23,083 bases of DNA from a virus: the IMG/VR virus record IMGVR_UViG_3300010371_000778, positions 1 to 23,083 of that record, one strand, 5' to 3'. The position numbers were made by a program, and so were the translations under genes. Positions within the stretch are counted from its first letter, which is position 1, and the number at the start of each line of letters is the position of its first letter. Shown here piece by piece: positions 7,559 through 14,824 of the stretch. Under the pieces are notes generated by a model. The model did no database searches. It was given only the letters and a program-made list of their open reading frames with translations, and had not been told where the DNA came from.

Positions 7559-8280
7559 GCGAACACCTCGTTATCCAGGTTGCCGGGATCGTCCAGCTTG
7601 AAGCCCAGCGTGCCGCCCGAGTTCGCGAGCACCGTGTCCCAGGTGACGTACGCCGGGAGGTACTTGTCCATGATATCCCCGATCTTCCCGGCGGTCGCGT
7701 AAAAGAGCGCGTTCGGAGAGCCATCGGCGTTCTTGTAGCCGGCCACATTCTGGGTGAGCACGACCAGGATGTGCAGGACCGTGGAATACCAGGGCGCGAG
7801 CGCGTTCGGCGTCCCGCCCGGCCAATAGACCAACGCCGTGGCGGGCGGATTATGGACGATGCTCACGAAGATCGGCCCGATGGCGGCTTGCACCTGATCG
7901 GCGATGGTCTGGTAGACGTTGTCATCGGCAAGACGGGCCCATGCGGTCGCCACAGCGTTCCGCCGGTCGACCTCCGTGTCGGTCGGAGCGGGGTTCAGGC
8001 CGAAGACGCGCTCCCAGCGGGGCAGCATCCCGCTTGCCACGGTCGCCTTGGTCGGGAGGAAGCTGTTGGCGAGCCGCTCGTTGGCGCCATAGAGGTCGAA
8101 GCTGATCGCCCGGGCGATCGCCATATTCTCGAGGCCGACAATGCTCGAGACGGTCTGGTCGTACGCATCTCCTCGACCCGCCGCGAGCGACTCGAAGACG
8201 ATCTGAAGCATCGGCTTATTGCTCGGCGTCCCCGCTCCGCCGTAGCGCCGAATAGGGCACCAGCCTCCATAGAACGGCAT
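7555..8280 (-). CDS. Baseplate protein of the Mu gp48/YmfQ (DUF2313) type
   Basis: The 241-residue protein carries the family's most typical block at 86-115: LPRWERVFGLNP, then TDTEVDRRNAVATAWA, i.e. 'L..WE..lGL....s...RR..v....'. A preceding helical part (AYDQTVSSIVGLENMAIARA, 39-58) corresponds to the usual residence segment of these proteins. A middle segment, AIGPIFVSIVHNPPATALVY, is followed by a region (WYSTVLHILVVLTQN) that fits the C-terminal domain ending near a conserved LP-A. Proteins of this family link the J-like wedge to tail fibres. It begins directly after the upstream stop (TGAATG), and its stop overlaps the next GTG by four bases (GTGA), so this is a tightly coupled set. Confidence 0.8.
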   Translation of the reverse strand: MPFYGGWCPIRRYGGAGTPSNKPMLQIVFESLAAGRGDAYDQTVSSIVGLENMAIARAISFDLYGANERLANSFLPTKATVASGMLPRWERVFGLNPAPTDTEVDRRNAVATAWARLADDNVYQTIADQVQAAIGPIFVSIVHNPPATALVYWPGGTPNALAPWYSTVLHILVVLTQNVAGYKNADGSPNALFYATAGKIGDIMDKYLPAYVTWDTVLANSGGTLGFKLDDPGNLDNEVFA

Positions 8281-8790
8281 TCAGTACGCCACCACCACGA
8301 AGTCGACGGTCGTCGGATCGGTCAGCGAGCCGCTCGCGTTGAAGATCGCAAAGCTCACAACGTTTGCCGATGTGATGTTCGACTGGAAGCTGTACTGGGT
8401 GACGAGGCTCTTGCACTCGCCCGTGGACGCATGCAGGTTCACAGCGATCGGCCCGATGTAGCCCGGCTTCGTCGGGTCGATCATGTCATCGGACACGCTC
8501 GATGGCCACGTCACGGTCCCTTGCCCTGTATTGGTCCGCGCGACCGTGGGGGCGACGGCGTTCGCGTTGCCCCACATCGCGAAATGGGACACGAGCGTCG
8601 GCGCTCCCGTGCCGGACCATGTGAACCGCGCCATCGCGCGGGGACACGTCCGGGTCATCATCGCGACGTCGTTGAAGGCGTTGTTTCCCGCGCTCGCGTC
8701 GAGATCGGTGGTCGCGTCGATCGCGGCGGTGCCCTGGTAGTTCTCGAGCTGGCCTCCGTAGTTGGCCAGGGACGCCGGGTTAGGGAGCAT
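8281..8790 (-). CDS. Unknown structural protein between J-like and gp48-like genes, 169 aa
   Basis: The ATG at 8790 starts MLPNPASLANYGGQLENYQG. The product is beta-rich with many Ser/Thr/Asn/Ala residues, like virion fibre or baseplate proteins, and has no signal or membrane segment. It ends in alternating strands (VVSFAIFNASG, TVDFVVVAY). Two cysteines (C49, C126) are present. In Mu the gp48-like gene directly follows gp47; here this gene and the antisense lipoprotein are inserted between them. The stop TGA is immediately followed by the next ATG (TGAATG), tying it to the gp48-like gene, so a baseplate or fibre-associated role is likely. I recognise no family. Any transcript from the J-like gene must cross the lipoprotein as antisense to reach it, unless a promoter lies just upstream. 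Confidence 0.75.
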   Translation of the reverse strand: MLPNPASLANYGGQLENYQGTAAIDATTDLDASAGNNAFNDVAMMTRTCPRAMARFTWSGTGAPTLVSHFAMWGNANAVAPTVARTNTGQGTVTWPSSVSDDMIDPTKPGYIGPIAVNLHASTGECKSLVTQYSFQSNITSANVVSFAIFNASGSLTDPTTVDFVVVAY

Positions 8791-8825
8791 ATTCTCGAGT
8801 CCTCACAGTCGTTTACGTGGCCTCA

Positions 8826-8854
8826 TTCGACGCCAACCGAAAACGCGGTACGCT
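8826..8854 (+). promoter_or_regulatory. Candidate promoter of the lipoprotein gene
   Basis: TTCGAC (8826-8831) and TACGCT (8849-8854) are 17 bases apart, the right spacing for -35 and -10 boxes, though the -35 match is weak. The TAnnnT box ends seven bases before the ATG at 8862, so the transcript would start at or next to the start codon. A short AAGG just before the ATG could serve ribosome binding only if transcription began further upstream. Confidence 0.3.
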
Positions 8855-8861
8855 GAAGGTC

Positions 8862-9518
8862 ATGCGTTGCGTGGTGATGGCGGTCTTGAGCGTCGCGGTT
8901 CTCGGATGCAGCGGCTCGGTAGGCGGGACCGCGATCGGCATCTCAGAGGAGGGCGCCGCAGGCGACACCGGCACGACACCGGCCGCGCCGTCGACGGTCG
9001 TCGTAGTCGATGCGGGGGCCCTTCATGAGGACGACGGCGAGGATGTGGATGGCGGCGTCGCGCCCGGAGCGGATGCGGCCTGCGTGCCCCGCGCGTGCGG
9101 CGGTGCTCGATGCCAGAACCTCGACGATGGGTGCGGGCACATGCTGGGCTGCTGGGACTCGTCGTGCGTCCCGCCGTCGCCCCCCTCGACCGTGCCTCCT
9201 GTCGAAGGCGACCCGCCCAGTGAAGTCGACGCGAGCGCCGCAGTCGATGCCGGCGCCTCATCGCCCGATGCGATGGCCGTCTTCGATGCGGGCCACGTAA
9301 TCGTGACCTGCGGCAGTTTCATCTGCGGGACGGACCCGACGATCTGCCACAACGGCCAGATCTTCATGGACGGGGTCGTCTACGCATGCACACCCGGGAA
9401 CACCACCTGCGGCTACGCGCTTCAGGCGAACTTCACGTGGGTCAAGTCGTGCTGCACGGACGACCAACGCCTCAGCGGCAATTGTCGCGGCGACGGCACC
9501 GGGGCGCCGCCCTACTAG
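8862..9518 (+). CDS. Cys-rich secreted lipoprotein, candidate moron antisense to the baseplate operon
   Basis: The ATG at 8862 was chosen because the product then begins with a standard lipoprotein signal: MRC, hydrophobic VVMAVLSVAVLG, then lipid cysteine C16 followed by Ser-Gly-Ser. A longer frame from 8817 lacks this. The mature 203-residue part starts with an acidic, Ala/Thr/Pro-rich linker with VDAG repeats. A cysteine cluster follows (C74, C79, C84, C91, C97, C102) around DDGCGHMLGC (88-97), then a second Pro/Asp-Ala-Gly linker, then a C-terminal domain with eight cysteines (C150 to C208), probably disulphide-bonded. It would sit on the periplasmic or outer face of a membrane. Prophage lipoproteins in structural operons often give surface exclusion or other conversion traits; that role is inference. 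No domain family is recognised with certainty. Confidence 0.82.
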   Translation: MRCVVMAVLSVAVLGCSGSVGGTAIGISEEGAAGDTGTTPAAPSTVVVVDAGALHEDDGEDVDGGVAPGADAACVPRACGGARCQNLDDGCGHMLGCWDSSCVPPSPPSTVPPVEGDPPSEVDASAAVDAGASSPDAMAVFDAGHVIVTCGSFICGTDPTICHNGQIFMDGVVYACTPGNTTCGYALQANFTWVKSCCTDDQRLSGNCRGDGTGAPPY

Positions 9519-9524
9519 GCGGCG
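9505..9524. terminator. GC stem-loop enclosing both convergent stop codons, possible bidirectional terminator
   Basis: CGCCGCC (9505-9511), a six-base loop CTACTA, and GGCGGCG (9518-9524) form a perfect seven-base-pair GC stem. The loop and first stem base contain the CTAG that gives the stop of both the lipoprotein (9516-9518) and the J-like gene (9517-9515). No T-run follows on either strand, so it is not a classic intrinsic terminator. It could pause polymerase or protect both mRNA ends. Confidence 0.4.
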
Positions 9525-11092
9525 TAGAGCCCGATGTTCCGCGGCACGAGCACGGCGGGCGGCGAGCTCGTGAGCAGGAGCGACGTCGGGTCGATCGTCG
9601 GAAGCCCGGGCGGCGTCGGCATGGTGAAGGGCGTGGGGACCGAGAAGTCGCCGCGGGAGATCCAGTTGGCATCGAGGACTTCGGCGCCGGCGTTGATGAT
9701 CTGTTTTAGGAAGGCGGCGTCGAGCGCATACGGCCAGGCGTTCGTGGTTCGCGGACGACGGAACGAGAACTTGTAGGCCGCGAGTCCACCGTCGATCCAC
9801 TCACCGGGCCCGAGGCCCGCGAATGCCGCGAGGATCGCGTTGATATAGGTCTGCTGGTTCTGCGAGGTGGGGAAGATGAAGTGGCCGACCGAGATGCCGG
9901 GGAACGGGGTGTCGATCGTGATCGCCCACTGCCCACCGACGAAGCTCGCGGACAGCACCGTCGCCGAGTAGAGCGTCCAGTTGCTGGGGTTCAGCCATGA
10001 GACGTGGGTGATCCCGGGCTGCGGCGCAGTCGACGCATGGACCGAGAACACCGTCGAGCTCACGAATGAGCCGACCGTGACAGGCGCAGTTCCGCCCGAG
10101 TTCGACAGCGGCCACGGCGTCCCGTCGAGCCACCCTCCCCCGGGCCCGGCCGGCGAGGCTGTGGTGGCGGCCGGCAGGGACAGAAGGATCGCGATGTCGG
10201 TCGCCTGATTCGCGACCGACGTTCCGACCGCGAGCGCGTGCTCAGGAAGTTGCCCCTGCACGTACGGCAGGATGGTCCCGGTGACGGTCGCCGAGGCGAT
10301 GTCCCTGTTCTTGCTCGTCGAGGTGAACGGTCCGCTCTGTTGCGTCTCCGCGGTCACAGCGAAGAACACCGTGCCAGGACCAAGAAGCGTCGGGTAGACG
10401 AATCCCGCCTGCACGACCGGCGTGGACTCGGTCGTCCACTTCGCGATGTGCGACCAGTTCCCGCCCTTCGGGTCGTTCTGGAGCCGCGCGAAGAGTCGCT
10501 GACGAGGAGGCTCGTCCACCCCGACCTCGCTGTCCTCGCCGCCCGAGAGACCATCCGAGCCGCCCGTAACGCCTACCGTCACCGTCGACGAACTGTATGG
10601 GATGTACGTGGCCCATGTCAGGGCGTCGCCGTTGTCATGGTTCGTCGCGGTCCCCGTATCGAGCGCCGAGATCGGGACGAGCGCGCCGTTCGCATACACG
10701 CCGGGCGCGTCGATCTGGAAGCGCTGACCCGAGGTATCGACGAGCTGAGCCCCGATCGGAAGCGTCGTCGACGCCACGGAGAGCGGCAGTGTAAAGTACC
10801 CATGGCTCCCGATTGCCGGGCGCCGCTGCATGTTGAAGAGCGCGAGCCAGCGGTCGAGATACGAACCGCCCGCCGTATCCGGCATGAGCTGGTCGGCGAG
10901 GATGACGCAGTTGGCCTGACCGACCGCGATCTCGTTGGCGACCGCTGTTGCGATGAGGTCGAAGTCGGACCCCTTCGCGACGTTCGGGTTCGTGACGCCG
11001 CGCGCGATCAGGCCGTTCCGGACGACACGAAGCTGATCGTCATGCGACTGCTTCGCCGTCTTCTGAACGAACGTCAGCGTCGGATAGGACAT
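9515..11092 (-). CDS. Baseplate J-like wedge protein (Mu gp47-like)
   Basis: The 525-residue protein begins MSYPTLTFVQKTAKQSHDDQ, then has GSDFDLIATAVANEIAVGQ (41-59) and an aspartate/glycine block ending GGSYLDRWLALFNMQRRPA. These are the 'G.......l...la.....a.....D..s..fldl.a...gi.R.pa' features of baseplate J. A beta-rich insert follows (PIGAQLVDTSGQRFQID and similar 'G......g..f' strands). The C-terminal half is longer and Pro/Ser/Thr-rich compared with the roughly 350-residue Mu gp47, so it may carry an added domain. J-like proteins form the wedge ring that triggers sheath contraction. Its TAG stop overlaps the stop of the plus-strand lipoprotein through the palindrome CTAG, inside a 7-bp GC stem-loop. 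Confidence 0.87.
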   Translation of the reverse strand: MSYPTLTFVQKTAKQSHDDQLRVVRNGLIARGVTNPNVAKGSDFDLIATAVANEIAVGQANCVILADQLMPDTAGGSYLDRWLALFNMQRRPAIGSHGYFTLPLSVASTTLPIGAQLVDTSGQRFQIDAPGVYANGALVPISALDTGTATNHDNGDALTWATYIPYSSSTVTVGVTGGSDGLSGGEDSEVGVDEPPRQRLFARLQNDPKGGNWSHIAKWTTESTPVVQAGFVYPTLLGPGTVFFAVTAETQQSGPFTSTSKNRDIASATVTGTILPYVQGQLPEHALAVGTSVANQATDIAILLSLPAATTASPAGPGGGWLDGTPWPLSNSGGTAPVTVGSFVSSTVFSVHASTAPQPGITHVSWLNPSNWTLYSATVLSASFVGGQWAITIDTPFPGISVGHFIFPTSQNQQTYINAILAAFAGLGPGEWIDGGLAAYKFSFRRPRTTNAWPYALDAAFLKQIINAGAEVLDANWISRGDFSVPTPFTMPTPPGLPTIDPTSLLLTSSPPAVLVPRNIGLYAA

Positions 11093-11098
11093 GCGGCT

Positions 11099-11578
11099 TC
11101 AGGTCCCGATCTGTTGCGGCGGCTGCACGATCCCAGTCGTCAGGTCCTTCCAGACGAACTCGATGACCGCGGCATCCGGGTTGGTCTTCGGCTCGATGAC
11201 CTTCACGCTGAGGAGCGCGATGACGCCCGAGGAGATCGCGTTCGCCAGGGCGGCTTGGACGGCGGTCGCGGCTTGCCTCTGGAAGCCAGGACGCTTCTCT
11301 TTGATCGCCGAGAGCGCCTGCCCCAGGGACGCGACCGCGGAACTCCCGAGTGTGGTGGAGATCGCAAGCTGGACGAGCTGTTGGGCGGTCGACATGCCCA
11401 GCGTGCGGCCGTCCGCCGTGAGGATGTAGTCGCCCGTGGCGGGGTCGATGGCCCTCCCGGTCTGCGGAAGACCGCTCTGCGGGTCCGGGAGGACCGCGTT
11501 CTGCGGCGCGGTCGCCGAAGACGAAAGGCCGTATCCAGCCGCCGCGATTCCGGCGGGCGCTGCACCTGCTCCAAGCAT
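11099..11578 (-). CDS. Baseplate wedge protein (Mu gp46-like, W/gp25-type)
   Basis: The 159-residue product precedes the J-like gene, the invariant order gp46 then gp47 in Mu-like baseplates. The core is DYILTADGRTLGM (50-62), matching the 'D.v.t.dG.l' start of gp46 proteins. TAQQLVQLAISTTLGSSAV (64-82) and GFQRQAATAVQAALAN follow, ending in VKVIEP and a last beta segment (AVIEFVWKDLTTG) that in relatives pairs within the wedge. The Ala/Gly-rich first 40 residues look disordered and lengthen the protein compared with typical members. Wedge proteins of this type cross-link the central hub to the J-like proteins. It starts five bases after the 63-aa gene and ends six bases before the next ATG. 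Confidence 0.82.
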   Translation of the reverse strand: MLGAGAAPAGIAAAGYGLSSSATAPQNAVLPDPQSGLPQTGRAIDPATGDYILTADGRTLGMSTAQQLVQLAISTTLGSSAVASLGQALSAIKEKRPGFQRQAATAVQAALANAISSGVIALLSVKVIEPKTNPDAAVIEFVWKDLTTGIVQPPQQIGT

Positions 11579-11582
11579 GGGA

Positions 11583-11774
11583 TCAGTCCAGAGGGCAGAA
11601 GGCCGGCGGCTGCGGCACGCTCGGCAGGTGCGGGATCGCGATCCCGAGCGCCGAAAGCGCCTCCTCGATCAGCGCGAGGATGTCCGGCGGATTGGGGATG
11701 CTGATGTTCGGGGGATTGCAGGCCGTGGCCGCGACCGCCGCGGCGGCTCCAACGGCGGTGAGGGCATCGACCAT
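11583..11774 (-). CDS. 63-aa hydrophobic, Pro-rich protein between spike and wedge genes
   Basis: A small gene with a strong ribosome site: GGAG at 11784-11781, overlapping the spike stop and six bases from the ATG at 11774. It exactly fills the gap before the gp46-like gene. The first 19 residues are Ala/Val-rich and hydrophobic, ending TAC. They resemble a signal or membrane segment but do not make a good lipobox. The rest alternates Pro-rich turns (NPPNISIPNPPD, 20-31; PHLPSVPQPP, 48-57) with an amphipathic helix (LALIEEALSALG). Only two cysteines, C19 and C60, are present. I recognise no family. Location suggests a small baseplate component, possibly a cap or tip protein for the spike, but it lacks an obvious PAAR motif. 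Confidence 0.68.
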   Translation of the reverse strand: MVDALTAVGAAAAVAATACNPPNISIPNPPDILALIEEALSALGIAIPHLPSVPQPPAFCPLD

Positions 11775-11783
11775 GGGGCACTC

Positions 11784-12497
11784 CTACGGGCTGATGAAGA
11801 CGTTCACCGACGGAGCGCCGCTGGCGCCGTTCAAGCCGTGAATCGCCGAGGTGAGGCTGGGCGCTCCGGGCGTTGGCGTCGCGGCGGGCCCAAGGCAGGT
11901 GGCGATGGTGCCAGCCACCGCAGCGATGGAGCCCTGCATGGACGCCTGAGTCCCCATGAGCTTCGCCAGCCCCGCTGGCGTCAGGACGAGCGCCGCGGGT
12001 CCGACGGTGAGGGTGATGCCAGCCGCGTCGAGTGTGATGCTGCCGAACTGCGTGACGACCTTCCAGCCGTCCGGACTGAGCGTGACCGAATGCTGGACGC
12101 CGCCGGGGGAGTTGTCGGCCGTCGTGTAGTGGGTGATCGACCCGTCCGCCTTGTAGATCGTCCGGGCCTGCCCGATGCTCGCGAAGACGCAGGTCTCTCC
12201 CGCCTTGAGCTTTCCGTAGATCGACGAGTTCCGCGTGTCACGGGTCGCGACAATCGCATCATGGTCGCCGCGTTGAAAGGCGATGGCCTGGCAGGACGCC
12301 TGGCCCTTCGTGGGGGGCGCCGGGATGGCGACGAAGCCAGGTGGGTACCAGAGCTCCGCCTTGTCCGAGTCCGCGGTGCCCTCCACCGAGTCGCCGAGTT
12401 GCACCTCGACAACGCCCGTCACCTTGTTGATCGCGGCGTAGAGGACGTCCTTGCCGATCGAGTAGAGATAGGCGGCGGCGCGGGAATGGACGGACAT
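11784..12497 (-). CDS. Baseplate central spike protein (Mu gp45/P2 gpV-like)
   Basis: The 237-residue product follows the hub gene. Residues 28-128 form the OB-fold part typical of gp45: VVEVQLGD, ELWYPPGFVAIP (48-59), the GDHDAIVATRDTR block (78-89), KLKAGETCVFA, then ITHYT. Residues about 137-180 are short alternating strands (HSVTLSPDGWKVVTQ, SITLDAAGITLTVG, ALVLTPAG), consistent with the triple-stranded beta-helix needle. Spikes pierce the outer membrane. Unlike P2 gpV and Mu gp45, whose tips hold a His-x-His iron-binding motif, I see only a single H220 in the Gly/Ala/Pro-rich end, so the tip chemistry may differ. AGGGG lies upstream of the ATG at 12497, and the stop is nine bases before the next ATG. 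Confidence 0.88.
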   Translation of the reverse strand: MSVHSRAAAYLYSIGKDVLYAAINKVTGVVEVQLGDSVEGTADSDKAELWYPPGFVAIPAPPTKGQASCQAIAFQRGDHDAIVATRDTRNSSIYGKLKAGETCVFASIGQARTIYKADGSITHYTTADNSPGGVQHSVTLSPDGWKVVTQFGSITLDAAGITLTVGPAALVLTPAGLAKLMGTQASMQGSIAAVAGTIATCLGPAATPTPGAPSLTSAIHGLNGASGAPSVNVFISP

Positions 12498-12509
12498 TCG
12501 CGGCCCCTG

Positions 12510-13790
12510 TCAGAACTGGAGCGCACCCGGCAGGATGCATTCGATCTGGGTGCGCGTACCTTCGCCCGGCGCCTTCGAGAAGCGACGCCCGATGATCCAG
12601 AGCGGCTGCTCCACCTTGTTGCGCTTGTCCATCACATCGACCATCGTGTTGATGGCGACCGGGACGCCGTTGATCGTGTGGCCCTCGATCGTGTAGTTCG
12701 CCGTGAAGGCCTTGCGGCAGAGGAGGGACATCTGCCGGCGCGCGTACGCCTGGATCTGTTCGAGCGTGTGGCTCTCCGGATCGGCGGAGTACATCGGCCG
12801 GGCGTTCGGATCGATGAAGGGTGCGATCGGAATCGCATCTCCGAACGCCGTGAACTTCACCTGCGGGTAGGCCGCGAAGATCGCCGTGTTGTCGGCGAGC
12901 ACCATGGGGTTGGTGATGCCGGCCCGGACCTGCGCCTTCGGGAACTCCGCCCCGCCCGCGACCGCGTAGCAGTACATCACCGACGGCTGGTCCTTACGGG
13001 ACCGCACCACGTGAGACTCGATGATGTTGTTGAGGTCCTGCTCTTGTGGGTTCAGCAGGTGCCGCAGTTGGTAGCTCGGGTCTTGGTCGTAGTCCGGGGT
13101 ACCGACGATGAGGGTCTCCCCGTCGACCGCGGGCCAAAGCCAGAGACCGAAGCGCTGCGTGATGCGAGACGCAAACCCGTAGGCCCCCTCTTGCGGATAG
13201 GGCTTCAGCTGGTGGGTGACGAAGCTCTTGAGGGGCTTCCCCTTTTTGCTCGTCTTGACGCCGCGCTTCTGGCCCTGGATCGCGTTCAGGTTCGCCGCGT
13301 TGTCGGTGGCAAAGACCGTGACGCCAAAGGGCGTGAAGACCGCCTGGAGGGTCTGGTCGAGCGTCTGGCTGGACGACAGCTTGAGTTGCGGATTGATGTG
13401 CGAATCGATCGACGGCGCCAGCCAGTCCCGCCCGCTGACGTGGACGACCGACCCAGAGCCTCGGGCGGAGGCCATCGTGACGTCGTCGATGTACCCAACC
13501 GTCTGTGGGTAGTCCTGGATGGTTACGTCGACGCGTGACCCTGGCTGGAGGATCGCGAAGTCGTCGTCGTTGAGCTCGTCCGTGTCGAAGGCGAACGCCC
13601 ACTGATCCGAGGGCGTAAGGAAGTCCTGCGCGAAATGGTACGCGAGGAACCGCCTGTAAGCCTTCACGACCGACGTCGGCCCACTTGCCCCCTGGGACGA
13701 CGTGGTGGCACTCACCGTGATCGTGAGCGAGTCATCCTCGGGGTTGTCGCTGAACGACTTCCCTGCCCCCGTGACGACGGTGCCAGCCAT
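12510..13790 (-). CDS. Baseplate hub protein (Mu gp44/P-like, gpD/gp27 fold)
   Basis: The 426-residue protein occupies the Mu gp44 position, after gp43-like and before the spike. It has the features of hub proteins of the gp44/late-control-D type: a beta-barrel N-terminal half; LQPGSRVDVTI (81-91) with TVGYIDDVT (97-105), as in the usual 'i.pG..v.v...g..v.tGyvd' pattern; and HVSGRDWLAPSIDS (117-130), the conserved 'v.GRd...D' motif. There is a Lys-rich loop (KTSKKGKPLKS) near the middle and a C-terminal barrel ending TQIECILPGALQF. Hub trimers join tube, spike and wedges. A GAGGGGCG stretch precedes the ATG at 13790. No lysozyme insertion is visible. Confidence 0.9.
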   Translation of the reverse strand: MAGTVVTGAGKSFSDNPEDDSLTITVSATTSSQGASGPTSVVKAYRRFLAYHFAQDFLTPSDQWAFAFDTDELNDDDFAILQPGSRVDVTIQDYPQTVGYIDDVTMASARGSGSVVHVSGRDWLAPSIDSHINPQLKLSSSQTLDQTLQAVFTPFGVTVFATDNAANLNAIQGQKRGVKTSKKGKPLKSFVTHQLKPYPQEGAYGFASRITQRFGLWLWPAVDGETLIVGTPDYDQDPSYQLRHLLNPQEQDLNNIIESHVVRSRKDQPSVMYCYAVAGGAEFPKAQVRAGITNPMVLADNTAIFAAYPQVKFTAFGDAIPIAPFIDPNARPMYSADPESHTLEQIQAYARRQMSLLCRKAFTANYTIEGHTINGVPVAINTMVDVMDKRNKVEQPLWIIGRRFSKAPGEGTRTQIECILPGALQF

Positions 13791-13801
13791 CTAGGCGCCC
13801 C

Positions 13802-14809
13802 TCACGCGTAGTACCGGACGACCGAGCCCCCAGGGACGACGCCAGCGCCCACGAAGGCCACGTTGAGCGCCATGAGGGGGCCGAGGTCAGCCCCCAAGGT
13901 CGCCGCGATCTGGCCGAGCGTAGAGTCCTTGGGGACGGTGTAGAGCGCGACGGTCTTGCTCTTCGTCCCGATCGTCGCCTTCAGGTCGTAGGCGGCGCTC
14001 TTCATCTGCTCGCATGCCTGCGTGACCGGCCAGTTCAGCGCGTTGGCGTTGACCGACCGGTCGAGGGCGTCCTCGATGGAGGTCGCCTGATAGATGAGGT
14101 TGTCGATCCGGCCCGCGAACGACCGCTGAAGGATCGTCGTCTGGTCGATCGTGCCTCGGATGGCATTCACGAAGTCCCCGAACGTGGTCGGGAAGGTCGG
14201 AAGCTCCGGGGCCTTAAGGTTCGTCGGGTCGCTCAGGTAGGCGTCGAGCGCGGCGCCGACCGACGAGACCGTCGCGATCGGCGACTCCTTCTGGAGCGCC
14301 TCGGTGAGCTGCGTCGCGCTGTCGTCGCTCTCGATCCAGGTGACGTCGACCCAAACACCGGTGCGGACATCCGCGGCCCACCGAGTCCGGGCCGACTCGC
14401 ACTTGCAGGTGATGACGCCGAGCTCAGGATGCTGAAGATCCCCGGTCGACTTGTCGGCACACGCCTGGAAGAACTGCCGCCAGACGGTCGGGTACAGCGT
14501 CCAGTTGTTGCTCAGGCCCCACGTCTCGGCGAGGCCAGAGCTCAGACCGTTGAGGAACGGGACCCGCGCCGTGAACTGGAGCGGGTGACGGCCCGTGCCC
14601 TCGACGTGCGCACCGTCCTTGTCGACGATCTTGTGGATCGTCTGGTCCTGGCGGAGGTCCACCGCGAACTCGGCGACCGGGAACCCGATGCCCCGCCACT
14701 GGAACTCGAGGAGCTGGTCGAATAGCTGTCCGTAGGACGGCGGCGCGTCGGCCGGAATCGTCCCGAAGAACGGGCCCCCATTCGACGTGCCGGGAAGACT
14801 CGTCGTCAT
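13802..14809 (-). CDS. DNA circularisation N-terminal domain protein (Mu gp43/N-like) with LysM-like C-terminus
   Basis: The 335-residue product has the DNA_circ_N signature in residues about 36-165: FQWRGIGFPVAEF, the HKIVDKDGAHVEGTG region (59-73; 'h.yP.rd....e..G' in relatives), and LQHPELGVITCKC (125-137), the 'L.HP..G' motif. In Mu-like phages this protein follows the tape measure and belongs to the baseplate or tail hub; the 'DNA circularisation' name is historical. The last 45 or so residues (YTVPKDSTLGQIA, then LNVAFVGAGVVPGGSVVRYY) match a LysM-like fold pattern: 'tL..IA', 'lN', 'v.pG..l..y'. LysM segments bind peptidoglycan or act as docking modules on baseplate proteins. GGAG lies about 12 bases upstream of the ATG, which is 15 bases past the tape-measure stop. 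Confidence 0.86.
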   Translation of the reverse strand: MTTSLPGTSNGGPFFGTIPADAPPSYGQLFDQLLEFQWRGIGFPVAEFAVDLRQDQTIHKIVDKDGAHVEGTGRHPLQFTARVPFLNGLSSGLAETWGLSNNWTLYPTVWRQFFQACADKSTGDLQHPELGVITCKCESARTRWAADVRTGVWVDVTWIESDDSATQLTEALQKESPIATVSSVGAALDAYLSDPTNLKAPELPTFPTTFGDFVNAIRGTIDQTTILQRSFAGRIDNLIYQATSIEDALDRSVNANALNWPVTQACEQMKSAAYDLKATIGTKSKTVALYTVPKDSTLGQIAATLGADLGPLMALNVAFVGAGVVPGGSVVRYYA

Positions 14810-14824
14810 GGGGCGCGGGCTCCG

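Noticed and set aside
11436-13538. A 700-codon plus-strand open frame opposite the hub and spike genes
   Set aside because: Arg-rich low-complexity product opposite well-recognised hub and spike proteins; a codon shadow.
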